This document shows positions 35,901 through 46,300 of a DNA stretch of 64,000 nucleotides, one piece after another. This stretch comes from Vigna angularis (lineage: Eukaryota > Streptophyta > Magnoliopsida > Fabales > Fabaceae). The stretch spans positions 5,923,001 to 5,987,000 of the forward strand of contig NC_068976.1 of NCBI RefSeq assembly GCF_016808095.1, read 5' to 3'. A program made the position numbers and the translations under genes. Every line of letters begins with the position of its first letter. Within the stretch, counting starts at the first letter, position 1. The notes under the pieces are model-generated. The model was not told where the DNA came from, made no database searches, and saw nothing but the letters and a program-made list of their open reading frames with translations.

Positions 35901-38098
35901 GGTATTTTTCATGGCATTCTGCAAATCCAATAAAAGCCGGTATTGTTAAACAAAGTCTTCCACAAGCTTCTTAAGTTCAATATTATTTTAGATGATTTCA
36001 AAAGCACAGAAAAAACACAGGTTATGTAAAAAAAAAAAATTATTTACACAGTCCTTGAGGAAAATCATTAATGAGAAACAAACAAATTAATGGAAAAACA
36101 GAAAACCCATTCCATGAATATCTATGGCATACAACTCTAGATTGATTACTCTTATCCTCTCTCGCTTCCTTAAATATCATCTCAATAATCCATGGCCTTT
36201 GGCGCATGACCACTGAATGGATCTCATAATTTTAGTTATTACAAATACTTCGCAATTACTGCTAGATATCAGGGTCATTCAATCTACAGTGTCATGTCAT
36301 GTGTTTGTGACTTAAGAAGGCACACGATCATATCCTATCAAAAAATTACGGAACGGACACACAAAGACACAAATTACGAACTGCCATCAAGGATTGAATC
36401 ATTAAACAGTATAATTTAAAATTAAACACACCAGTAACCCAGACATTAACATGTTTTGGATTCAGGGCCTTCATCAGCATGAATCACATATAGAAAACAG
36501 TTTCATTATGTTCCCAGTTGTCAGAATTTATCCACAAATTCATTTGAAAACAATTTTCCAACCTATCAATTTTCAATCAATAAACCCAATAAGTAAAATC
36601 GGAAAAATGATTGACCATGGTAACTAAGTCCTTCCTTGAAAGCTCTGAAAAATCTAAACATCAACCAGAAAAATCAATCTACCAAAAACAAAAATATTAT
36701 TTCTTCAATCTTAATTTCACATGAATTTCAATCATAGTATAATATAGCAAGAGATGTAGCAAAATAAGAAAAAAAACTATACCTCCCTGATTTCTTGTTC
36801 CAGCCTATTTCTTTCACTTTCATTATGTGCCTCACGGTTTTCTAATTCGATTTTCCGCAGCTCAAGCTCATTTTTCTGAGATTCCAGTTCCAATTTGAGC
36901 TTTTCATGATCAATTGAAATCTTTTTGAGCATATCCATTGCAGTTGACTGAATTTTTTTTGTCGCTTAAAACACGGAATCATAGCATAAAACAGTGTTGT
37001 CACCACAGATCAACAGCATTTTGAAATAATAATCAATTGCTAAAATATAAAATATTCCAGCACAATAATCTAAGCAACTAACGTAGCAATGGTAAATATT
37101 ATGGCGCCAACCACTATAAATGGTTCAAGTAGTATATGTGTATTAGGTCCTAAGGCTCAATAAAAACATATACCAGCATTATAAGCTTCAACGAGTTTAT
37201 CTTTTTCCATCATCACTAAGTCCATTTTGTGTGTCGTCTCATGGCATCTCATTTCGATCTCTTTTAAGTGCTGGTTCTTGACCTCAATAATATTAGTCAA
37301 ATTAGAGACAAGTTTATCCTGCCTTCGAGCTTCTTCTTCTATAAGCTCAGATATGGTTTGGACATCACCCATCGTTTGCAGATGTTCTCCATAGATGTTG
37401 TTCATTTTGTAGTCATCTGCTCGAGCAACCCATCCATAAAGGCCAGACTTCTGCTCAGAATTAGCAAACCAATCCTTTTTGCCATGATGATCTAATTCAT
37501 ATGCCCTTTCAAATTCCAACGCATTTTGTAAGCCTTGCCAGTCTTTACTAAATTCCACAAGGGCAGTTCCCGAGTGACCCCGGTGATTCCATAGACCATT
37601 GACTCGTACGGGATTGAAACCCCTGCTTCTGTACTCGTCCCTCAACCTGGAACCACTTTCCCCAAAACATCGTCCATCTACTGTCCGCCTAGTTGGAATA
37701 TTAACTACAATTCCAATCCAAGGCCACACAAATTGCTCATGAGAATTAACAGAAGGATCACTTTCATCTGTCGGTTTTGAATCTTTTGCTGGAACATCTA
37801 CATCCATGAGATCCTTTTCCAAATACTTCACTAAAGCCAAATGATTAGCCTTGTCTCTTGCTTTTCTCTTCTTTGAACTGCTCTGACCCACTCCAGAAGC
37901 ATGTTGAAGGAGCTCCTTGTACAAATAATCCTGTTTCCTCTTTCTAGGGCAGTACGGGCAAATGAAAGTCCCATTCTCATTCGAGGTTTTCACATTCTGT
38001 ACTCCATTTCTCAGTTCTCCGTATTTCTTATCTTCATACTCACTAATTTCAGATTCACTAATATCAGTATCCTCATCATCAGAACTGCTGTGAGACAT
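32948..38098 (-). CDS. FDM1-like: Factor of DNA methylation (FDM/IDN2 family), XS-XH domain protein
   Basis: Six coding exons on the minus strand: 37174-38098, 36783-36964, 35829-35918, 35444-35734, 34710-34919, 32948-33178. All introns are GT-AG and the phases fit, giving 642 aa, the usual length of the family (about 630-650). Domains: acidic N-terminus; zf-XS at about 45-90 with C47, C50, H66 and H86; XS at about 122-235 (VWPWIGIVVNIP to YGWVARADDY); coiled coil about 245-495; XH about 497-640 (KRMGELD, SLWEEHLTNPDWHPFK, LLEINEYNPSGRY). Known members bind double-stranded RNA with 5' overhangs and act with IDN2 in RNA-directed DNA methylation in the nucleus, downstream of polymerase V transcripts. 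No frameshift or stop is seen, so it looks intact. Exons were set by hand; the weakest choice is the exon 2 acceptor at 36964/36965. Which FDM paralogue it is cannot be decided. Confidence 0.92.
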
Positions 38099-38111
38099 TA
38101 CAGTTCCTCAC

Positions 38112-38621
38112 CTGAAAAACAAATTCAGTGAATGCGTTCCCTAGCTTCGCAGAGATTATTAAATACCACATTCAGATCCTCGGACAAGTACTAAACTCTA
38201 ACAGAACTTTTATCACAATACATCATAGTTCATGCAATCAAATCCTTGACAAATAAGATATTAGAAGGTTCCTTAAAATATGAAACTGAAAACTTAACAC
38301 AGTATAAGAGATAAATCTGAACAAACACAAACGCAGCAGCGGAAAGCTATGTAGTAAAAAAAATAATAGAAGAAAAAAAAATAGATGCAAAAAGTATATA
38401 GCAAACCAAACCACTAAGATTAACAAGCTGTAATAACTTTGCCACACTAAAAAAAACGGAGGAATATTCATACTGAGCAGCATCGAAACATTGAAATATA
38501 GATTACAGAAAGTCCGAATATGCATCCAAGTTGATACAAAATACAGTGAAGAGGAAATGCTTGAGATGAATCCAAGTATAGAAAAAACAATTGGATGAAA
38601 ATGCAGGTAGAAAAAACTAAC
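38112..38621 (-). other. Intron in the 5' untranslated region of the FDM-type gene
   Basis: On the minus strand a donor CACTG-GTTAGT at 38621 and an acceptor TTTTTCAG ending at 38112 leave the leader GTGAGGAACTGTA directly before the start ATG at 38098. A first untranslated exon would run from about 38675 to 38622. Splicing inferred from consensus only. Confidence 0.6.
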
Positions 38622-38701
38622 CAGTGATATGAAAAATGGGAAGCTCCTTGGAAGTAAGAGGTGACGAATGGGAAATGGTAAGACTAAAAGGCGATTTGGG
38701 G

Positions 38702-38709
38702 TATTTATA
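38702..38709 (-). promoter_or_regulatory. TATA box of the FDM-type gene
   Basis: TATAAATA on the minus strand, about 30 bp upstream of the presumed first exon. The same box is preserved in the duplicated copy at 41128-41135. Confidence 0.6.
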
Positions 38710-39522
38710 CCAGTTACGTGCTGCTCAAGCCTCAACCGTCCGTTCTGCTGTCTTTTCATTTTCTCTTTAGCTTCTCATTTTAAATTTTATAAATTGTAAT
38801 TGTTTTTTATAAAAGAAAATGCCGTTTATAATTTGAATAATATGTTTAGGTCAGTAATTTAAATTTATATAAATACATTAGAAATGTGAATTTATTTTAT
38901 TAATCTGAAATTCTGAAGCTTGTTTTCACGGGTGAATTCATCATGTTATGTTATATTAATATTGTGTTAGTTTCTTAAATATTATAAGGCACCTCACTTG
39001 TAATGTCAATTTACACCATTGCTCAAAGAAAGTAGAAACTATATTTAAATTCTTGGAATAAAAATTACATTATTATTGCATATAATTTATTGCTAAAATT
39101 ATTAAATTAATTAGTAATTTGATTGTTATTTTAGATTTTAGATTTTTTTTATTTTTTATTTTTCACTCAATTAAGTTTCTATTTTTATGAAAAAGTCAAT
39201 GACTCTTTCATTAAATTTGACACATTTTTCTTTTAAGTATTACATGTTAAAATCTTATTTATCCTATAACTTCTTTATTTCTTTCTTTCTTCCACATTGT
39301 TACGAGTGAAGAAAGAATGAAAATTGTGTATATTATTCCATTATAAAGAGATAATACAATTGATATATATAGCTGTTTAAAATAAGATAAAAACGGAAAA
39401 TAAATATATGAATATAAATACACATATGAACAGAAAATAAATTAAATCCAATATACATCTCCTTCCACTCCTAATCTCTAGCTGACATTTTTTGTTTATT
39501 TCGTTCTATATAGCAAAAAGCT
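38702..39522. repeat. Promoter-proximal segment of the FDM-type gene, copy A of a direct duplication
   Basis: Aligned with 41128-41815: shared runs include CAGTTACGTG, CTCAAGCCTCAA, TTTATATAAATACATTAGAA, ATGTGAA and, at the far end, CATCTCCTTCCA. Copy A has about 160 bp (39290-39455) that copy B lacks; many single-base differences show that the duplication is old. Confidence 0.85.
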
Positions 39523-39620
39523 CCAACTACATTAAGCTTTATTGGTTTTTTTAACAAGTTCAAAAATTTAATTAGGTTAGATATATTATTTTTATCTTAT
39601 ATTTTTAGTTAATACATTAT
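39523..39620. other. Short spacer left of the Pack-MULE
   Basis: About 100 bp of AT-rich sequence with no feature seen. Confidence 0.4.
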
Positions 39621-39629
39621 TATTCCTTA
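39621..39629. other. Target site duplication of the Pack-MULE (left)
   Basis: TATTCCTTA, repeated exactly at 41121-41129. Nine bases is the hallmark length for Mutator-family insertion. Confidence 0.9.
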
Positions 39630-39908
39630 GGTTTAATCATTTCGGATGTTCCTATTTATGTAGAATCGTCTTAAATAGATTCTCATATTTTTTTATTTCA
39701 ATTAGGTCCCTGTTTCTGTAAAATTGAGTCAATTGGAACCTCATCGTTGATTTCAGTGGACGACATTAAATATATTGAGTTGTGACATGCTGATCAAGCA
39801 AATTTTAATAACGTGACACGTGGTCGCCTTAGGTTGAATTTATTTTATTTCAAGTTTTAAATAATTAAACCTTCAAAACCTTCAGAACCTAATTAAACCT
39901 AATTTATT

Positions 39909-40205
39909 CTAACAGCATGCTTCGTCGCCACACACCTTCATAACCTTCCTCAACACCGCCGTCACGCATGCCGTGTCCTCGCATATCTCCTTCTGCACCT
40001 CCCTCGTCAAAGACACCGCTTCCACCAGCTTCAACACATTCTCCATCGTTGCTGCTCCTAGCTCCGCCTCCGCTAACAGCCTCGACAACGCCCTCACCGT
40101 GCTGAGACTCACTAGCTTCAGTTTGTTCCGCTTTGGTGTCGAAATCGCGATCAAGCTCACCAGCGCAGCCTCGACCAACGTCGGATCGTTCTTCGGTGCC
40201 GCCGA
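39909..40205 (-). pseudogene. Captured fragment resembling a plant U-box/ARM-repeat E3 ligase
   Basis: The minus frame runs without a stop from about 40205 to the TAG at 39909. It reads as helical ARM-type repeat sequence: DPTLVEAALVSLIAIS, KRNKLKLVSLSTVRALSRLL, AEAELGAATMENVLKLVEAV, SLTREVQKEICED. In plant U-box proteins of the PUB25-27 kind such repeats recognise the substrate. The U-box itself and the rest of the repeats are missing, and the end (VCGDEACC) does not follow the family, so it is a piece of an exon. It is more GC-rich than the region around it. Whether it is expressed is unknown. Confidence 0.55.
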
Positions 40206-40339
40206 ATTCAGCGATGAACTACAAAACCCTAGCGGAGGCGAATCTCGAATCGCACCCTCCTCGTTTTAGAACGAGAAGCAGAGAATCTAGGCTCTGTTTG
40301 TTTCCTTTTAGTAGAGAATCTAGAATCACGACCCCACCC

Positions 40340-40460
40340 GAACGCTTGTCCCGAAATTCCACTTCTTGGCCTCCAAAGGCGTTTTTGTTGAGGAGATGGT
40401 GATCAAAGGCATGCGCAATTTCCCTGCCCTTTTCAAGTATTTGCTTTGGAATCTGGGATA
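40340..40460 (+). pseudogene. Captured fragment resembling an mTERF protein
   Basis: A plus-strand frame reads LVPKFHFLASKGVFVEEM, then RNFPALFKYLLWNLG and a TAA. The PKF-FL start and FPALF-Y pattern, about 30 residues apart, fit one mTERF repeat. mTERF proteins act in organelle gene expression. Only about one repeat is left, so it is non-functional. The call rests on pattern recognition of a short piece. Confidence 0.45.
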
Positions 40461-41120
40461 AATTATGATCTTGAAAGGTGTATTCTTTTTAGCTTGGGGG
40501 TATTGTAATTCTAGTTTTCTCTATCTGGTTGAGCTTCTCAGTTCTTTGGGATGGACTTTCCAAGGTAACCGGATTACCCAACAATGATGATTTACTGTTT
40601 AAGATTTGAAGATTCTGGAATGTATAAACCCCTTAAGTTGTATTAATTTAAAAGTTTAAACATTTAGGCCATTTTTGCTTACTTTTTTCAAAAATAGTAT
40701 TGGATGAACGGAACTGAGGCACTGATTGTGGTGGCTGATTGACTAATCTCAGTCTCTGCTGTATTGATGGCTAAGAGAAACACAGAAAAGATAAAATACT
40801 TGTGAATGTGATCTCCATGAAATCACTACAACTTCAAAAACCCTAACAGGAAGAGGACACCCAAGGAAGAAGACAATGCTTTAAATTTCACCTAATGCAT
40901 AATTAAATTCCACCTAATGCAATCTCAGTGTGCCACATCATCAAAATTTGCTTAGTCAGCATGCCACGACTCGGTAATTTTAACGTCGTCCATTGAAATT
41001 TATGGCAAGATTCCAATTGACTCAATTTTATAGAAACAGAGACCTAATTGAGATTAAAAAAATACGATGACCTATTTGAGACGATTCAGCAGAAATAGAG
41101 ACGTTCGAAATGATTAAACC

Positions 41121-41129
41121 TATTCCTTA
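41121..41129. other. Target site duplication of the Pack-MULE (right)
   Basis: TATTCCTTA, identical to 39621-39629; its last two bases already belong to the duplicated promoter segment. Confidence 0.9.
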
Positions 41130-41815
41130 TTTATATCAGTTACGTGTTGTTCAAGCCTCAATCGTTCGTTCTGCTATCTATTCATTTCCTCTTTAGCTTC
41201 CCATTTTAAATTTTAAAATTTTTAATTCTTTTTTATAAAAGAAAATACCGTTTATAATTTTGAATAATATGATTAGGTCAATGGTTTAAATTTATATAAA
41301 TACATTAGAAATGTGAACTTATTTATTAATATGAAATTATGAAGCTTATTTTCACGTTAGTGAATTCATCATGTTATATAAATATTTTGTGTTAGTTTCT
41401 TAAAAATTATAAGCACCTCAATCTCACTTGTAATGTCAGTTTAGTTGTAATGTCAATTTACACCATTGCACGAAGAAGGTAGAAACTACATTCAAGGTCT
41501 TGGAATAAAAATTACATTATTATTGTATATAATTTATTGCTAAAATTATTAACTTAGTAATTTGATTATTATTTTAGATTTTTTATTTGTTTTGATTTTT
41601 TTTCTTTATTTTTTTTTCACTCAATTAATTTTCTATTTTGTTTATAGAAAGAGTCAATTACCCTTTCATTAGATGGACACATTTTTTTTAAGTATCATAT
41701 ATCAAAATCTGATTTATCCTATAACTTCTTTATTTATTTTTTCTTTCCAGCATCTCCTTCCATTCTTGGTCTCTAGCAGACATTTTTTTGTTTCTCTCGT
41801 TTTATGTAGCAAGAT
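41128..41815. repeat. Copy B of the duplicated FDM promoter segment
   Basis: Starts with the TATA region (TATTTATATCAGTTACGTG) and runs in parallel to copy A up to about 41815. No FDM coding sequence is attached: on its transcribed side lies the Pack-MULE. The TATAAATA box (minus, 41128-41135) is intact. Confidence 0.85.
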
Positions 41816-42004
41816 GGCTCACGACCTTGGTGTTTAGATGGTGATGGGGTGGTGTTTGATGGTACTCTTAGTGAGGTTAGACCAACTCTAAAGGAAGGTG
41901 GCTAAAAGAGACCACAAAGAAATTGTATGAGCATATTATGAAACATTTGCATCCACATATGCATCATGTCTTAAAAGGCTTTTTGATGGATTCTATTGAA
42001 GTAC
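41816..42004. other. Short spacer of unknown origin
   Basis: Looks like degraded repeat sequence; no frame longer than a few dozen codons and no motif seen. Confidence 0.3.
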
Positions 42005-42870
42005 CTGAAAAATACTAGAAGGGGAGTTGAATAATGTTAATGGAAAAACTATTTTCGCAACCCTTCTGATATAACACGTAGTCAAACTCTGAATATATCT
42101 TATGAAAGCGTAGATGCTCGACCTAATAAAGTTGTAAACGATAGTTGCTTTTGACGTGCTATTCAGAATGCACACTGCAGAGTTTTGTAAGAACTTCCTT
42201 AGTTAAAGAGTAATCGTTTAGCTTGGAGAGTTCTTCTATTTAAATACAAAAACACAGCTGCGGGTTTTTATAAGAGAAACATTTAGGTAAGAGAAGAGAT
42301 AAATGCATAGTTATTTTTATATTGGTTTACTCAAACGAGCTACTTTTAGTCTCCTCCGTAGAGGGTTCCACTATAATCTTCACAAGATTACAAGTGAGTA
42401 TTCTCATCACTCCTGGTCTGAGTATTCACACCACTCCTAGTACTAGACTATCACGCCTAGATTTCCTTTGAGTATTCGCACTACTCCTGGTACTAGACTA
42501 CCGTGCCTAGGTTTTCCTTGCTTATTCTCACCACTCTTAGTACTAGACTATCGCGACTAGATTTTCTCAACTCAAAATGAGTTCATTTGCAAGTGTTTTA
42601 ATTCTTTCCAAAACCGCAATCAATGATTGCTTACAAGTCGTTCATACTATTACTTTCGCAAAGAGGATATGAATACATTACAAAGCAGTTTAAACACTCG
42701 TAGGTGTTTCTCTCTTTCCTTTCTCTCTCTCTCTCTCTCATACAATCAGTAAGCAATATAACAATGAAGCTTGAGATAAATTTTTTTCTTCTCTTCTTTT
42801 TTCTCTTCTTCTCTTTTTCACATCAGATATGATATTTTTCTTGAGCTCTTTCTTTTCTTCTCTTCTGACG
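42005..42870. repeat. Dispersed repeat related to 23565-24470
   Basis: Starts ACTAGAAGGGGAGTTGAATA and follows the other copy through ACAACCCTTCTGATAT, TAGAGGGTTCCACTATAAT and serial CACTCCTGGTACTAGACTA units (42420-42560). A (CT)n run lies at 42722-42740. Probably LTR-retroelement material. Confidence 0.65.
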
Positions 42871-44120
42871 CTTCTCTTGATAGATACTTCGTTGTAAGAT
42901 TTTCTTTTTCTATTCTCTTAACTATCCTATTGATTTCTCTTTCGAAAGCTCTTCTATTTAAAGGCTCCTTGAGTAAATGTTTGTTAGACTAAGCGTTCGC
43001 CTTGATTCTTGTGTTTTCTCTTTCTTCGTGTACAACAGTCGTTGGATAAGTCATCTTGTTAGAGCAAACATGCTTTTTTAGTACTTTGCTTGAAGTAGGT
43101 AGTACGTCCTTTTAGGCACAACTTCAAGTGAAGAAAATTTTGTGAATATCTCATTTGTCTCTAAGATTCACTTATGATATTTGATTTGAAGCTTTATGGA
43201 TGCGTGTAGAATAACTTATCTGCAAAGAGTAGAGTAATTTGTGCATGCAGCAGATAGATCTTTTCTTATCACTTTTGTTGTTTTTGAACGTTGAGCATTT
43301 AATGTCATTTAATGCTTACTCAAAACAACAAAGTACTTTTTGATTTTCTATCGTTAAGATTTCTTTTAAAGATACAAAGCATTGAGTAAGACTTCATCTT
43401 TGGACGACATATTGTTTTAGCTCATGGTATCGTTTAGGCAAGTAAACGCTTCTTTTGATCTTTGTCTCTTCTTTAGAAAAATATCGTTTAGCTTGTTTAT
43501 GTTTTCTTTTGTATTTTATCTTTCAGTCTTTTAGTGTGTTTTGTTGAAGACATTGTCTTGACATTGTTTGTTTTCGAGAGCTAAAATGAAGACCCTTTGG
43601 GTATAGTAAGCTTTAAACATTTAACTTTAACTCTTTTAGACGCTTTAGGCATAACAACCATTTAGCATAGCGTTTGGGTGTTTATGACCTAGATGTTTTT
43701 CTATTTCCTAAGAACCTAAGTGTTTTCCTAAGGTTTTCTATGTTGGGGATTCAGGTTTTAAGTCTTGTGTAGGTTTTCTATGTTGGGGATTCAGGTTGTA
43801 AGTCTTCTGTAGGTCTTCTATGTTGGGGATTCAGGTTCTAAGTCTTGTGTAGGTCTTCTATGTTGGGGATTCAGGTTCTAAGTCTTGTATATTCATCCTA
43901 AGTTGTTTTCAAATTATTATCACATTTAAATGTTATTTGGTTAAACTTCAAAACATGAGAGCATTTAGGCGCATAAACGATTTTGTCTTAACATATATCT
44001 TTTCAAGGGATACCTTTTTAATAAAGGAAAACTTTGTTTTCCTCAAGGATCCATTAGGAAGCTTCTTATAAAAGAGAGTCATGAAAAAGGTCTCATGGGC
44101 CATCATGGAGTTGATAATGT
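42871..44120. repeat. Retroelement-like non-coding sequence with a 40-bp tandem repeat
   Basis: T-rich on the plus strand. The only clear structure is an array at 43732-43895: four units of exactly 40 bp (TGTTGGGGATTCAGGTT at 43741, 43781, 43821 and 43861), with 1-3 changes between units. No coding frame recognised. Confidence 0.5.
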
Positions 44121-45340
44121 CGGAACAATCGGTACCGTTATAGAGTCGCGCAACGCAATGAAATATAGATAGCGGAAAGCGTGTTCGGTCAAACTCATAT
44201 TAAGATGGTCCGTTTTAGAAAATTAATTTTCTTAGAGAACATTTATCGAACAGTTGATATGCGCAAAATGTAAAGAGTGTAGGGAGTAGAAAAATTCAAC
44301 ACAGAATTTTTATCCCGGTTCGAATCAAAAGATTCTACGTCCAGTTGTTAATCACTATAAAAAGTGATTAACATTTTCACTAAAAATCAGTTTCACAGAT
44401 TACAATGGAGTGAAAGAATAGAATGATAAAACCTTCCTTCGACGAACGAATTGGAAGGGTGCTTCCTTCGACGAACGAACTGGAAGGATGCTTCCTTCGA
44501 CCAACGAACCAGAAGCAGGAATCTACACTTTCCTTCGACCAACGAACCGAAACAGTGCAGATAAAATCTTCCTTCGACAAACGAACCGGAAGATGATAGC
44601 CTTGCCAACTCGAAGAGAACCGCTCCGACCTTTGACCCACAAAGCGCGAGCTTCTTCTATTCATGAGACCAGGCAAAACACTTGAACTAGCTTTTTGGAA
44701 CTTCCTCAGACAAACTGTATTCTCAAAAAGCTTAGAGTTAACCCTCTAAGGGTTTTGGAACAACTATATATAGGCAACTGGTCTGAGTTTGAAAAGACAA
44801 ATTACAACTGCCACTGATAATCGATTATTGTTAGTGATAATCGATTATTTAAGTCCGTTACAGGATTTTTCAAAAAGTGATAATCGATTATCCTGAGGAA
44901 CAATCGATTATTCCAGAGACTTGGGCAGTTCTCATCAGGACCAGTTGATAATCAATTATTTGAAGGAATAATCGATTATTCCAGAGCGAAATGCTTTTTC
45001 AAGAGTGCTCATGATAATCGATTATAGCTTCACCCAATCGATTAAATGCGTAACTTAACTAAAGATACGAGATTTTCTAAGTATTACATATTCAAAGACT
45101 TTCCTAATACATTTATATTCTACAAAGTGCTTTTAAAACAATTTTAACAGCTTCTTCAAGTTTATCTTCTTGCATCATCATCAAAATCATTTATCTTCAA
45201 ATTTACCAATGCTCCTCATTGGTAACAGATAAAACTCTTACCCTTTTGAAAAATAAATTTTATTGGTCTCACATAAGAGTAGATGTTTAGAAACATTGTT
45301 CTAGATGCATAGCTTGTATACAAGCCAAATTTAAAATTAT
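44121..45340. repeat. LTR-like region with a 29-bp minisatellite and repeated AATCGATT words
   Basis: At 44430-44600 five units of about 29 bp carry CTTCCTTCGACGAACGAAC. From 44815 to 45050 the palindromic word AATCGATT (once AATCAATT) occurs eight times, mostly within GATAATCGATTAT. These phrases are common in LTRs of legume retroelements as I recall. The region directly precedes the integrase remnant, so it may be part of that element or a separate insertion. Confidence 0.5.
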
Positions 45341-45349
45341 GCATCATGG

Positions 45350-46300
45350 ACTCTACACCTATTCCTATAGCTAATACCCCTTGGAAGGACATAAGCATGG
45401 ATTTTGTCTTAGGATTACCAAGGACTCAAAGGGGTTATGATTCTATCTTTGGATTATGCTAACTATATTGCAATACTCCTCTTTAAAGAAATAGTTAGAT
45501 TGCATAGTTTACTCAAAACTATAGTGTCTGGCCGAAATGTTAAGTTCCTTAACCATTTTTGGAAAACTTTATGGAAAAAACTAGGAACTAAACTCTTGTT
45601 CTCTACCACATGTCACCCTCAAACTGATGGCAAACTAAGGTAGTCAACAAATCTCTATCTAATTTATTGAGGGTAATACGTAAAGGAAATAAAAAGACTT
45701 GGGATGAACATCTTCCTTGTGTGGAGTTTGCTTATAACCGAATAGTTCAAAAAACTACTAATCTTTCTCCTTTTAAGGTTGCTTATGATTTTAACCCCAT
45801 CACTCCTCTTGATTTACTACCTCTTTCAAACACATCTTCTTTTATACATAAAGAAGGAGTATCTAAAATGGAGTAAATTAAGAAGTTGGATATAAAGGTC
45901 AAGAACCAAATTGAAAAACAAACTCAAATATATATTCTGAATACAACAACAAACGGAGAAAGAAAATAATATTTGAGGAAGGAGACTTAGTTTGGCTTTC
46001 ACTTGAGAAATTATAGATTTCTCTCTCAAAGAAAGTCTAAACTTAGTCCTAAAGGAGATGGTCCTTTCAAAATGGTCCAGAAAATCAATGATAATGCATA
46101 TAGATTAGAACTTCCTATGAATATGGTGTCAGTCCTACTTTTAACATTTGTGACTTAATTCCTTCCACAAAAGTTGATGACTAAGAAGAAGGAGATATGA
46201 AGACAAAGCTTTTTCAAAAGAGAGGGTCTGATGGAAGACTATACAGAGGGAAAGTTGGAACTCTAACACTAACAAGAGTCATGACTCGGAGGATGGAAGA
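45350..46300 (+). pseudogene. Ty3-gypsy integrase remnant
   Basis: In order on the plus strand: [26 protein letters not shown], then [25 protein letters not shown] (the conserved C-terminal part of the integrase core), KGNKKTWDEHLPCVEFAYNR, LSPFKVAYDFNP-TPLDLLPL, and the C-terminal half around EEGDLVWL and LSPKGDGPFK with YRLELP. This is a chromovirus-type integrase end. About 60 residues of the catalytic core are missing after YDSIFG, and several frameshifts and stops follow, so it is dead. The enzyme would insert element DNA into chromosomes. Confidence 0.82.

Larger units (their letters stand above)
39630..41120. mobile_element. Pack-MULE (Mutator-like element carrying gene fragments)
   Basis: Terminal inverted repeats of about 225 bp (39630-39855 and 40895-41120) both start GGTTTAATCATTTCG and share TCAATTAGGTC, AAAATTGAGTCAATTGGAA and GCAAATTTT among others, at roughly 75-80 percent by eye. 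The exact 9-bp duplication TATTCCTTA flanks it. The 1 kb between the repeats is much more GC-rich and holds two gene fragments on opposite strands and no transposase. The insertion lies directly beside the TATA box of the duplicated promoter copy; Mutator elements are known to favour 5' gene regions. Confidence 0.9.

Noticed and set aside
38238..38759. Minus frame of 173 codons upstream of the FDM-type gene
   Set aside because: It covers the 5' untranslated exon, its intron and the TATA box, with low-complexity hydrophobic content.
39909..40178. The U-box/ARM-like frame as an independent gene
   Set aside because: It lies inside a transposon with inverted repeats and a target duplication, lacks the U-box and most repeats, and ends in unrelated residues; kept as a captured fragment.
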